Shown here one piece after another: positions 19,318 to 28,772 of a DNA stretch of 64,000 nt (its first letter is position 1; the number at the start of each line of letters is the position of its first letter). Position numbers and translations under genes: made by a program. The stretch spans positions 1 to 64,000 of the forward strand of contig PEAK01000008.1 in assembly GCA_002753515.1 (NCBI GenBank). Direction: 5' to 3'. The notes below the pieces were generated by a model that was not told the DNA's origin, searched no databases, and saw only the letters and a list, made by a program, of their open reading frames with translations. Source of the stretch: Magnetococcales bacterium (GTDB lineage: Bacteria > Pseudomonadota > Magnetococcia > Magnetococcales > UBA8363).

Positions 19318-20391
19318 TTACAACACCACGTCGTCGGAACCTTTGCCCATGATGACAATAGCGCCTTCCGACTCCAATTTTCTGGCAACTTTGAGGATAC
19401 CTTGTTGCGCAGCCTCGACATCGGAGACCTTGACGGGTCCCATCATCTCCAAATCCTCGCGCAACATTTCTGCGGCCCGTTCCGACATATTGAGGAAAAA
19501 CTTTTCTTTGAGGCGGTCGTCGGCACCCTTGAGTGCTGAGAGCAACTCGTCGTTGGAAATTTCCCGGAGCAATGTTTGGAAGCTCTTGTCGTCCATGAGC
19601 AGCAAATCTTCGAACAGGAACATTTCCTTACGCACTTCTTCAGCGAGCGGGTTATCCTCCTCGTCCAGATAGGCCAGGAGTTTGTCGGAAATTTCCCGAC
19701 TCATCATATTGAGGAGTTCGGCCACCTTCTTGACACCACCACCGCCCTCCTGGGCATAACTGCCACGCGTTGCCCCGAGGGCATTGAGTTCGGTGAGCAA
19801 GGATTCTTCGATATCCAGCAACGCCCCCGGAGGTAGATTTCCCAGGCGTGCCATGCGATAGATGACTTCCTGTTGCGTGTCGTGGGCGAGGAAGTCAATG
19901 ACGAACGAAGCCTGTTCCAGTTGCAGTTGCGACAGGATCAGGGCGATGCTTTGCGGATGTTCGTTGGCCAGGAAGGTGGCCACCAGGGTTGGTTCCATGG
20001 CATTGAGGATTTCCCATGGGGTATTTTTGGGTCCTTGTTGCAATTCTTTGAGCAATTGCCGGCCCTTTTCCTTGCCCAGGGCCTTCATGACCAAATCCTT
20101 GACCTTGTTCATGCCGCCACGGACATCGAACTGCTGCAATTCAAATTTGTCGAGGAATTCCTGGCGTACGGCCTGAACCACGTCCTGGGGCATGACACCG
20201 ATCCGGGCGATGGTTCGGGATATTTCCCGTATTTCGTCCTCTTGCAGACCCTCCATGATTTTTTTGGAATCGGGATCCGGCAGCGACAAAAGAAAGATTG
20301 CCGCCTTTTCCTTTCCGGATAAACGAACCCGGCGGGTACTGGTTTTTTTCGAGTCGGATGCCGCTCCCGGCCAAACCTGTGTCTCACCCAT
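19318..20391 (-). CDS. fliG: Flagellar motor switch protein FliG
   Basis: LSGKEKAAIFLLSL, NEHPQSIALILSQL, MFLFEDLLLMDDKSFQTLLREI, RAAEMLREDLEMMGPVKVSDVEAAQQ. Confidence 0.96.
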   Translation of the reverse strand: MGETQVWPGAASDSKKTSTRRVRLSGKEKAAIFLLSLPDPDSKKIMEGLQEDEIREISRTIARIGVMPQDVVQAVRQEFLDKFELQQFDVRGGMNKVKDLVMKALGKEKGRQLLKELQQGPKNTPWEILNAMEPTLVATFLANEHPQSIALILSQLQLEQASFVIDFLAHDTQQEVIYRMARLGNLPPGALLDIEESLLTELNALGATRGSYAQEGGGGVKKVAELLNMMSREISDKLLAYLDEEDNPLAEEVRKEMFLFEDLLLMDDKSFQTLLREISNDELLSALKGADDRLKEKFFLNMSERAAEMLREDLEMMGPVKVSDVEAAQQGILKVARKLESEGAIVIMGKGSDDVVL

Positions 20392-20520
20392 GACAATATC
20401 TCTGCCTTCTTAAGGGATTGTGCTTATGACGCTCACTTTTTAAGGTAGAAGGTTTTCGGCCCTGTTTTTTTCAAGAATATTACCTACAACCAGCCGGTAC
20501 ACCATTCCCTTGATGTTTGT

Positions 20521-22170
20521 TCAGTTATCCAAAGCCAGCCAGGAGCGGATAATTTCCCTGGCATCTTCGACGTGTTCGTTGATCATTTGCGATGTCAGTT
20601 TAATGTTACGATCGGGCACCCGCATCCGAATGGGTTGTTCCGTGGGCAGCGTACCAATGCCCTCGTTGAGCAATTGTTCCTCCAGTTCGGCGACGGCGGC
20701 CGGAACGCCACTGGTATCGGCAGTCAATTCGTTCTCCATCAATTTTTGCACCATGGGTCTCAGGACCACGAAGAGAACCAGGAGAATGATCGCACCGAAG
20801 CCCACCTGCAACCAGAATGTAGGATTTTTCCAGAATGGTGTACCTTCTTCTTCAGCGGACACCAGGGGTGCGAAGGGTGATTCAGACACTTCGATGGTGT
20901 CGCCGCGGTCTGAACGGAAACCGACAGCTTGCTCCACGATTTTTTTCAAATTTTTCAGCTCATCATCGGTGCGTTTGACGTATTGGAGCGGGCCGTCACC
21001 TTTTTCTGGTTTTTCCATCTTGGCATCCACCAGGACAGCGATGGACAAGCGTTTGATGGTACCCACGGGCAGCAGGGTTTTTTCCACTTTTTTGGAAATT
21101 TCATAATTGATGGTTTCCCGTTCCACGTTGCGTGTCTGATTGGAACCGGAAGAGCCTGAGCCGGCCTTGTCGTTGGCATCGTTGGGTCTGACCCCCGGGG
21201 TGCCGCTGGACCCGAATTCCCCTTTGGAGTTTTCGCTGGTGACCTGCTCACTACGGGCAACCTGACCATCCGGGTTGAAGATTTCCTCCTGACGTTCGAC
21301 CCGTGACAAATCCAGGTCGGCGGTAATGCGTACAATGCTGCGACTGATACCGCTGGCATTGATGCCGATGATTTTATCGAGCATGGCCTGGGCACGTGTT
21401 TCCAGGGATTTTTCGACCTGTTTTTGCATGTCCATGGACTCATCGGCTCCCATACGCCCATCTTTGGAAACCTCTTTGCCGCCGGCGACGATATTACCCT
21501 TATGATCCAACAAGGTGACCTGGGATTCTTCCAATCCTTCCACTGCTGCCGCCACGAGATGGACGATGCCTTCAGCCTGTTTGGCATTGAGTGGATGTTT
21601 CAATTCCATGACAACCGAAGCAGTGGCTTTACGTTCTTCGGTGACAAATAGCGATTGTTTGGGCAGGACCAGATGGACACGGGCCTTACTGATGGCTTCG
21701 ATGCTTTCGATGGTCCGGGCCAGTTCTCCCTGTAACGCCCTTTGGTAATTCATCCTTTGCATGAAATCGGTCATTCCGACCAGGTTGCCCTGATCAAACA
21801 ATTCAAATCCGACCCCGGTGCCTTTTTTGGGCAGACCCATAGTTGCCATTTCCAGGCGCAAGTTATAAACCCTGTCTGCCGGGACTTCGATGGAGGTGCC
21901 CCCCAGGCCGATCTGGTAGGGAACGTTCAATTTGTTCAGTTCTTCGACAACCCGTCCCGCCTCGGCTTCCGGCAAGCTGGAAAAAAGCACTTTGTAGGAG
22001 GGGCGGGTGACAAACCAGATGACGGCCGTCAATGCAATGACAGTGGCGATAATGGCCACTATCAAGCCGTTGCGTCCTCCCAACGGAAGGTTTTCCAGAA
22101 ACCGCGTAAAGGCTTCCGCCGGGGTTTCATTCTTTCCAGTGGAGGATGCGGAGGTCGCGGATTCAGCCAT
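20521..22170 (-). CDS. fliF: Flagellar M-ring protein FliF
   Basis: YKVLFSSLPEAEAGRVVEELNKLNVPYQI, ELARTIESIEAISKARVHLVLPKQSLF, TM segments at both ends. Confidence 0.96.
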   Translation of the reverse strand: MAESATSASSTGKNETPAEAFTRFLENLPLGGRNGLIVAIIATVIALTAVIWFVTRPSYKVLFSSLPEAEAGRVVEELNKLNVPYQIGLGGTSIEVPADRVYNLRLEMATMGLPKKGTGVGFELFDQGNLVGMTDFMQRMNYQRALQGELARTIESIEAISKARVHLVLPKQSLFVTEERKATASVVMELKHPLNAKQAEGIVHLVAAAVEGLEESQVTLLDHKGNIVAGGKEVSKDGRMGADESMDMQKQVEKSLETRAQAMLDKIIGINASGISRSIVRITADLDLSRVERQEEIFNPDGQVARSEQVTSENSKGEFGSSGTPGVRPNDANDKAGSGSSGSNQTRNVERETINYEISKKVEKTLLPVGTIKRLSIAVLVDAKMEKPEKGDGPLQYVKRTDDELKNLKKIVEQAVGFRSDRGDTIEVSESPFAPLVSAEEEGTPFWKNPTFWLQVGFGAIILLVLFVVLRPMVQKLMENELTADTSGVPAAVAELEEQLLNEGIGTLPTEQPIRMRVPDRNIKLTSQMINEHVEDAREIIRSWLALDN

Positions 22171-22264
22171 GGTTTGTCCTCTTTGTGATCTGACTTGGTT
22201 GGTCTCGACCGTTTTGAACGATAGTTGGTTGATGGTCAGGGTTTAATGACAGCACCTACCATCC

Positions 22265-22570
22265 TCAGGCCGGCATACTCATGACTTCTCGATAGACATC
22301 CAGAGCTTTGTTACGTACCTGGATCAATAATTTGAGATGCAGTTCGGCTTCGGACGAGGCGACCTGGGCCTCATGGATGCTGACGCCCGCATTGCCCAGG
22401 AGTGCGCGATCACCCAATTCCTTGGCCCGTTTCTCCATACGATCCGTTTCTTTGATCTGTTTGCCCAGCATATCCGAGAACTCCTCCCAGGCATCCCCTT
22501 TTTCTGCCCCGGTAGCGTACAGAGTGGATATGTTGGAACTGGTCAAATTGGCGACGGGTTGAATACTCAT
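22265..22570 (-). CDS. fliE: Flagellar hook-basal body complex protein FliE
   Basis: 101 aa; ASSEAELHLKLLIQVRNKALDVYREVMSMPA C-terminus. Confidence 0.92.
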   Translation of the reverse strand: MSIQPVANLTSSNISTLYATGAEKGDAWEEFSDMLGKQIKETDRMEKRAKELGDRALLGNAGVSIHEAQVASSEAELHLKLLIQVRNKALDVYREVMSMPA

Positions 22571-22588
22571 GGCGAATGGGAATCCTTA

Positions 22589-23014
22589 TTATTTACCAAT
22601 TTCCAGGGCTTTCATGGCCATGGCTTTGGAGGCGTTGAGAACGGTTACATTGGATTCGTAAGAACGGCTGGCCGACATCATGTTGACCATTTCGGTGACC
22701 ATATCGATATTGGGCATGGCCACATAACCATCGGCATTGGCATCGGGATGGTTGGGATCGTATTGCATGCGTGCGGGCCGTTCGTCCACATGGATGCGTT
22801 CCACGGAGACCCCGGTGGATCCCGCGATGGCCTCCTGGCTGAGCATTTCGTTGAAAGGTTTAGCGGCAAAGATGGGATCTTTGCGTTTGTAAGGTCCCCC
22901 CTCGGGTGTACGGGTGGTCTGGGCATTGGCGACGTTTTCAGAGATGACGTTCATCCGCAAACGTTGCGCTGCCAGACCTGAGGAGGTCACTTTGAATGAT
23001 GTGAGAAAATCCAT
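22589..23014 (-). CDS. flgC: Flagellar basal-body rod protein FlgC
   Basis: SGLAAQRLRMNVISENVANAQTTRTPEGGPYKRK; VNMMSASRSYESNVTVLNASKAMAMKALEIGK. Confidence 0.95.
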   Translation of the reverse strand: MDFLTSFKVTSSGLAAQRLRMNVISENVANAQTTRTPEGGPYKRKDPIFAAKPFNEMLSQEAIAGSTGVSVERIHVDERPARMQYDPNHPDANADGYVAMPNIDMVTEMVNMMSASRSYESNVTVLNASKAMAMKALEIGK

Positions 23015-23042
23015 GGATCAAAGACTCCTTGGTGCCGTGTGA

Positions 23043-23450
23043 TTATTGGCCGGCTATCGCCATGCGCACACTGGAAATCTGCGAACTCAATGATTGAACG
23101 GCATAGTTGTAGAGCAACTGGTTGGCCGATTGCATGGCCATTTCCTGTTCCATATCGACGCTGTTCAAGTCACCCCTGGGGATGGGTATTTCCACCGCCT
23201 GTAATTCTCCGGCAACGGGACCTTCGTAAGGGACGGGCATGTGCTTGCCACTGGTCCGTGTCATGGCCATGGAGCCGGGTGGCGGCATGGCTTTGGCCAT
23301 TTCATCTTCAAATTCCAGACGCATGGACTTGTAGCCAGGGGTATCCACATTGGCAATATTGGCGGCGATCAATTCTTGACGCTGTTGTCTCAGATTCAGA
23401 AGATTGGTCTTGAAAGCCCCTGCTGGACCCAGCAAACCTAATCCGGCCAT
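23043..23450 (-). CDS. flgB: Flagellar basal-body rod protein FlgB
   Basis: LLNLRQQRQELIAANIANVDTPGYKSMRLEFEDEM; start at internal Met likely. Confidence 0.9.
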   Translation of the reverse strand: MAGLGLLGPAGAFKTNLLNLRQQRQELIAANIANVDTPGYKSMRLEFEDEMAKAMPPPGSMAMTRTSGKHMPVPYEGPVAGELQAVEIPIPRGDLNSVDMEQEMAMQSANQLLYNYAVQSLSSQISSVRMAIAGQ

Positions 23451-23515
23451 GTTTTTTCTCCATGTCAAATCGTTGGCGAAAAGCTTGGAAAAGCCCTTTG
23501 CGCAACAAATAACGA

Positions 23516-23531
23516 AGCATGGAACATGCCA
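23516..23531 (-). promoter_or_regulatory. Candidate sigma-54 (-24/-12) promoter for the flgB operon
   Basis: Reverse complement TGGCATGTTCCATGCT; GG/GC spacing matches TGGCACG-N4-TTGCW; about 50-65 bp upstream of flgB. Confidence 0.6.
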
Positions 23532-23568
23532 AAAATGGTTATTGAATTTGAACCGGGTGGGTCAATGC

Positions 23569-24867
23569 CTAAGGAACGGTCAGTGTAAAGGCCACCTGTT
23601 GAGCGGCATCGAGCGTGGCATCGATGATTGCATCATCATGGGCGATGGAGAGGAATCCCGCTTCAAATTGGCTGGGAGCCAAAAAAATGCCTTGCTGCAA
23701 CATGCCATGAAACCAACGATTGAAGCGAATGCGATCACTGGTGTTGGCTTCATCAAAATTTTTCACGGTTTTATTGTTGGTGAAAAACAGCCCGAACATG
23801 GAGCCGACCCGGGTAGCGACATGGGGGATGGCATTGGATTCCAGGATGGAGCTGATTCCGGCGCACAGCCGTTGGCAGCGCCATTCCAGGGTTTCATAGA
23901 ATCCTGGTTGTGAAAGGATATTCAAGGTGGCCAAACCGGCGGCTGTGGCCAGGGGATTGCCCGAGAGGGTACCTGCCTGATAGACCGGACCCGAGGGGGC
24001 GATTTGTTGCATCAAATCGCGTCGACCGCCGTAGGCTCCCACGGGCAAGCCGCCGCCAATGATTTTGCCCAAGGTTGTCAGGTCGGGGGTGACGCCGTAC
24101 AGCTCCTGGGCACCGCCCCGGGCGACACGAAACCCGGTCATGACCTCGTCAAAAATCAACAAGGTGCCGTGACGGCGGCAGATGGTCGCGAGGCCTTGAA
24201 GAAAGCCGGGTTCAGGTGGCACGCACCCCATGTTACCCGCCACCGGTTCGACGATGACGGCGGCGATGCCGGCGTCATGGCGGGCGAACAGGTCGTTGAC
24301 GGCTTGAAGATTGTTGTAGGGCAGGGTCAAGGTTTGTTGCACTGTTGCCTGTGGTACTCCGGGAGAGGAGGGGACACCGAAGGTTGCCAGCCCCGACCCC
24401 GCTTTGGCTAGAAAGGCATCGCCATGGCCGTGGTAACACCCTTCAAACATGAGCAAACTGTCACGACCGGTAGCGGCCCGGGCCAGACGCACGGCGCTCA
24501 TGGTTGCTTCAGTGCCGGAGTTGACCAGGCGAACCATTTCGATGGATGGCACCAGGTTGATGATGGTTTCCGCCAGTTGCACCTCTTTTTCCGTGGGAGC
24601 GCCGAACGAGGCCCCCCGGCTCATGGCTTTCTGAACGGCTTCGACCACTTCCGGGTGGGCGTGGCCGCAAATCATGGGTCCCCAGGAACCGATGTAATCG
24701 ATGTAGTGTCGGTTATCCACGTCCACCACCCGGGCACCCTGGGCGCTTTGGATGAAGGGGGGTGTTCCGCCGACAGCTTTGAAGGCTCGTACCGGAGAAT
24801 TGACGCCACCGGGAATGCTGTGTTGCGCCCTTTGAAAAAGAGTATCGGATTGTGTCATCGGATTCAT
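23569..24867 (-). CDS. hemL: Glutamate-1-semialdehyde 2,1-aminomutase
   Basis: [77 protein letters not shown]. Confidence 0.97.
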   Translation of the reverse strand: MNPMTQSDTLFQRAQHSIPGGVNSPVRAFKAVGGTPPFIQSAQGARVVDVDNRHYIDYIGSWGPMICGHAHPEVVEAVQKAMSRGASFGAPTEKEVQLAETIINLVPSIEMVRLVNSGTEATMSAVRLARAATGRDSLLMFEGCYHGHGDAFLAKAGSGLATFGVPSSPGVPQATVQQTLTLPYNNLQAVNDLFARHDAGIAAVIVEPVAGNMGCVPPEPGFLQGLATICRRHGTLLIFDEVMTGFRVARGGAQELYGVTPDLTTLGKIIGGGLPVGAYGGRRDLMQQIAPSGPVYQAGTLSGNPLATAAGLATLNILSQPGFYETLEWRCQRLCAGISSILESNAIPHVATRVGSMFGLFFTNNKTVKNFDEANTSDRIRFNRWFHGMLQQGIFLAPSQFEAGFLSIAHDDAIIDATLDAAQQVAFTLTVP

Positions 24868-24999
24868 GGCACCAAGAGTAAAGGGTGTATCGGCACGGCC
24901 TGGATTGATATACTATCGACGGGGTGATGTTGGCAGGCCCAGCGCTTAGGGACAAGGTATAACGTCAGGCCGATGAATTTTTTTTCGAGGAGGTGACTC

Positions 25000-25752
25000 T
25001 TGGCCGATCAAGACATGGAGGGGTGGGATCCATCGCCGGTATTGGCACTGTTGGAAAATGGCGGAGATCTAAACGTTCACGATTCGGAAGGTTGGACGCC
25101 TCTGCACCGGGCGGTCCAAGAAGGGCTGGAAGATTTGGTGTTGCGTTTGCTGAAGGCCAAGGCGGACGTTCAGGCTATCGACAACTACCGCTGGACGCCT
25201 TTGCATTGGGCGGCGGTGCGGGGTAACAGCACCTTGGCCCGCATCCTGCTGGAACATGGTGCCGATGTGACGGCAACCGATCTTGATTTGGAAACCCCGC
25301 TCCATTGGGCTTCTTCATGGAACCATGTAGATGTTGCCAAACTGTTGTTGGAACATGGTTCCGAGTTGGAAGCGGCGGATCGGTATGGGGAGACGCCGTT
25401 GTACCAGGCTTGTCAGGAGGGTAACCAAGAGGTGGCGGAGCTGTTGTTGCGCTATGGTGCCCGTGCCGATGTTCGCAATCTGGAGGGTAATCAGCCGTTA
25501 CATTGCTCCATTTTTTTTGGTCACGAAGAGGTGGTGGCGCTGTTGCTGGCGCATGGTGTTGATGTCAACAGCCGTACCCCGAAACAACGAACACCATTGC
25601 ATCTGGCGGTAGGCCGCCACAGCTTGCCGATGATAACCAACCTGTTACAAGCGGGAGCCGACCCTGGTTTAAAGGATGACGATGGTCAGGATTCTCGGGC
25701 TTTGGCGGAACAACAGGGTGATGTGGCGCTTGCCCAACGATTGCAGAAATAG
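25000..25752 (+). CDS. Ankyrin-repeat protein
   Basis: TTG start with GAGGAGGTG RBS; roughly seven ~33-aa repeats (e.g. TPLHWAAVRGNSTLARILLEHGADVTATD). Confidence 0.92.
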   Translation: MADQDMEGWDPSPVLALLENGGDLNVHDSEGWTPLHRAVQEGLEDLVLRLLKAKADVQAIDNYRWTPLHWAAVRGNSTLARILLEHGADVTATDLDLETPLHWASSWNHVDVAKLLLEHGSELEAADRYGETPLYQACQEGNQEVAELLLRYGARADVRNLEGNQPLHCSIFFGHEEVVALLLAHGVDVNSRTPKQRTPLHLAVGRHSLPMITNLLQAGADPGLKDDDGQDSRALAEQQGDVALAQRLQK

Positions 25753-25765
25753 GGGAGCCGATATT

Positions 25766-26683
25766 TTGGGACGGGGAATAGCCTTCGTATTTTTTCTTCT
25801 ATCGGTGTTGGGTGCGGGGAGCGTGGCAGGGGCTGCCATGGTCACCTCTGCGCAGCCCGGGAAGGCGGTTTTTTTTGCCCTGGGGGATCATGGGGTGGGT
25901 AACAAAAATCAACGACGTGTCGCTCATGCCATGGAACGGGTGGCAAGCCAAACGGGTGGAGTGGATTGGGTGTTGTTGTTGGGGGACAATTTTTATCCCA
26001 AGGGCGTTGTTTCCGACAAGGATCCGAAATGGCGATCTCATTTTGAATCCATCTATGATGGTCCCATTTTGGCAAACACTCCTTTTTATGCCGTATTGGG
26101 TAATCATGATGCCGGGTCCAGTCTGGATGCCCAGGTGGACTACGGGCGCAACAAAATGGGAAGCGGTCGTTGGCGGATGGAGGGGCGTCAATACGTGGTG
26201 GATCACGGCCAGACAACATCGGGGCAACCGTTGCTGCGCATGGTTATGCTGGATGGTCAGCAGGATGTTGAAATCCAGAAAAATTTTGTCCGTCAGGCCT
26301 TTTCTCAACCATCAAATCAACCCATGTGGCGCATGGTGGCCAGTCATTACCCGCTGCATTCCAGCGGCCTGCATGGTGATACCAATCGCTTGTTGAATGA
26401 ATTATTGCCAATCCTGCAAGCTGAAAAAATTGACGTTTATTTATGTGGTCATGATCACGACCTGGAGATGATTGCGCCACCTAGTGAGCCGGTACAAATT
26501 ATTTCTGGTGCGGGTGGGGCTGATTTGTATGCACTACGTGAAAAAAATCCTTGGTCGCAGTTCTTCGCCAAACGTTTTGGTTTTGTCCAATGGGTGGTTT
26601 CGGAACAAAATCTGGATGTAACGTTCTTTGAGGATCAGGGGAATGTGTTGTATAACAAACAGATTGCACGTCGGGGCAGATAA
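25766..26683 (+). CDS. Metallophosphoesterase (purple/tartrate-resistant acid phosphatase-like), secreted
   Basis: Probable TTG start at 25766 giving a signal peptide; GDHG...LLLGDNFYPKGV...AVLGNHDAG...VASHYPLHSSG...LCGHDHDLE. ORF track extends to 25676. Confidence 0.86.
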   Translation: MGRGIAFVFFLLSVLGAGSVAGAAMVTSAQPGKAVFFALGDHGVGNKNQRRVAHAMERVASQTGGVDWVLLLGDNFYPKGVVSDKDPKWRSHFESIYDGPILANTPFYAVLGNHDAGSSLDAQVDYGRNKMGSGRWRMEGRQYVVDHGQTTSGQPLLRMVMLDGQQDVEIQKNFVRQAFSQPSNQPMWRMVASHYPLHSSGLHGDTNRLLNELLPILQAEKIDVYLCGHDHDLEMIAPPSEPVQIISGAGGADLYALREKNPWSQFFAKRFGFVQWVVSEQNLDVTFFEDQGNVLYNKQIARRGR

Positions 26684-26737
26684 TCGGATGTAATAATGAT
26701 TTTGTGTTTCATTCATCAATCATAAAGGGGGAACTTT

Positions 26738-28738
26738 ATGGTGTGGAAAAATTTAAGTATTGGAAAAAAAATCATGGTTGGAACAGGGAGTGTGCTGATC
26801 ATGCTCCTTGGCGTGAGCGGCTGGTCGCTACGCGGGATTGACAAGATGATTGCCAATGGTCTGGAAGTGGTTGGTGGCAACCAATTACGCAGTGAAATTT
26901 TACAGCGTGAAGTGGACCATCTGACCTGGGTCAACCGGGTGAGTACGTTTATCAACGATGAAAAAAGCACTGAAATTGGCGTGCAGTTGGATCACACCCA
27001 GTGTGCTTTTGGCAAATGGTTTTATGGAGAGGGACGGCAACACGCCGAGGCCCTGGTTCCGTCGTTGCAGGCGACACTCAAGGAGATTGAGGAGCCGCAT
27101 AAGTTGCTCCATGCATCGGCGGCCAAGATCCAAAAGGTTTTCAAACGGGCTGATCCCAACCTGCCCGAATTTTTGGCGCAAAAGGAGACCGATCATCTGG
27201 CTTGGTCGGAAAAGATGCAATCAGCGATTTTGGCAGGTGACAAGGATTTAACCGTGCAGTTGGACCCCACGCAATGTGGCATGGGAAAGTTTATTTATGG
27301 TGAGGGGGGCAAGAAGATGGTGGCCACCGATAGCCAGCAGGCCAAACTCATGGAGGAAATGGAACCGGCGCATCGTCGGTTGCATGCGACCGGGGAGAAG
27401 GTGCGTGATGCTTTGCGCCGTGGGGATGTGGAGGGGGCCAAGCAATTATATCGGACGGTAGTGCAGACGGAACTGACGGCTGTACGAGGGGTACTGAAAA
27501 AAATGCAGGATACCGCCCGGGCGGCGCTGCAAGGCAAGAAAGAGGCCGAGCAAATTTTTGCCACCGAAACGCAACCCAATATGGCCACTTTGAAAAAATT
27601 ATTTGGCACTTTGGAAAAAACCACGAAAGAAAATGTTCTGAGTGAAGACCAGATGGTCAGCCAGGCTGGCCATATTCAGAAAATATTGATCATGGTGGCG
27701 CTGATTGCCATTGTGCTGGCCGTATTCATGTCGATGATCATTCCCCGGATCATTACACGCCCGATTGTTGCGGTTTTGGGATTTGCCGAAGAGGTGGCCA
27801 GGGGTAATTTGTGTAGCGAGTTGCAGTCGGATCAGCACGATGAAATGGGGCGAATGACCCAGGCTTTGAGCAGTATGGCCGAACGACTTAGGCAAGTGGT
27901 GGAAGAAGTCAGCAATACGGCCAGCAACGTGACCAACGGCAGTCAAGAATTGTCGGATAATGCCCAAAATATGTCTCAGCGGGCCAGCGAGCAGGCCGCC
28001 TCCATCGAGGAGACATCGGCGGCTATGGAGCAAATGGCCGCAAGCATTCAGAAAAATACCGATAATGCGGAGATTACCGCTACCATTTCCCAAAAAGCCT
28101 CCAAAGATGCCGAGGTCAGTGGTCAGGCGGTGGGAGAGGCGGTTACGGCCATGAAGGAGATTGCTTCCAAGATTTCCATCATTGAGGAAATCGCCAGGCA
28201 AACCAATTTGTTGGCGCTCAATGCCGCCATTGAAGCGGCACGGGCTGGCGAGCATGGCAAAGGTTTTGCGGTTGTTGCCGCCGAGGTGCGCAAATTGGCC
28301 GAACGCAGCCAGAATGCGGCGGGGGAGATTACACAATTGTCGGCCAGCACGGTCGATGTGGCCGAACGGGCCGGGGCCATGTTGCGCCAATTGGTGCCGG
28401 ACATTCAAAAGACTGCGGAACTGATCCAGGAAATATCCACGTCCAGTCATGAACAAAACCAGGGTGCGTCGCAGATCAATCTGGCGATCCAACAGTTGGA
28501 TCAGGTGATCCAAAAAAATGCCGGGGCTTCCGAGGAAATGGCCGCTACCTCCGAGGAATTGTCGGCGCAGGCGGATGTTTTGACCCGGGTTATAAGTTTC
28601 TTCAACATCGATAAAAACAATATACCACCTTGTGTCACAGAGAAACGGAGAACAGTGGCCGCGGCTCTGCCAGTTCCGGCCAGTAAAAGTGGGGCGGACC
28701 TGGATCTTGGAGCGGATGATGGTTTTCACAAATTTTGA
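26738..28738 (+). CDS. Methyl-accepting chemotaxis protein with two tandem periplasmic CZB domains
   Basis: TM1, CZB-like repeats (DHLTW...TQCAFGKW...HKLLH and DHLAW...TQCGMGKF...HRRLH), TM2, HAMP, signalling hairpin [42 protein letters not shown]. Confidence 0.95.
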   Translation: MVWKNLSIGKKIMVGTGSVLIMLLGVSGWSLRGIDKMIANGLEVVGGNQLRSEILQREVDHLTWVNRVSTFINDEKSTEIGVQLDHTQCAFGKWFYGEGRQHAEALVPSLQATLKEIEEPHKLLHASAAKIQKVFKRADPNLPEFLAQKETDHLAWSEKMQSAILAGDKDLTVQLDPTQCGMGKFIYGEGGKKMVATDSQQAKLMEEMEPAHRRLHATGEKVRDALRRGDVEGAKQLYRTVVQTELTAVRGVLKKMQDTARAALQGKKEAEQIFATETQPNMATLKKLFGTLEKTTKENVLSEDQMVSQAGHIQKILIMVALIAIVLAVFMSMIIPRIITRPIVAVLGFAEEVARGNLCSELQSDQHDEMGRMTQALSSMAERLRQVVEEVSNTASNVTNGSQELSDNAQNMSQRASEQAASIEETSAAMEQMAASIQKNTDNAEITATISQKASKDAEVSGQAVGEAVTAMKEIASKISIIEEIARQTNLLALNAAIEAARAGEHGKGFAVVAAEVRKLAERSQNAAGEITQLSASTVDVAERAGAMLRQLVPDIQKTAELIQEISTSSHEQNQGASQINLAIQQLDQVIQKNAGASEEMAATSEELSAQADVLTRVISFFNIDKNNIPPCVTEKRRTVAAALPVPASKSGADLDLGADDGFHKF

Positions 28739-28772
28739 CCGTTATCCTCCTGTAAACGATACGGTTTGAGAA

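Noticed and set aside
27599-28729. 376-aa minus-strand ORF opposite the CZB chemoreceptor
   Set aside because: Antisense to the highly conserved MCP signalling domain; open frame explained by codon composition.
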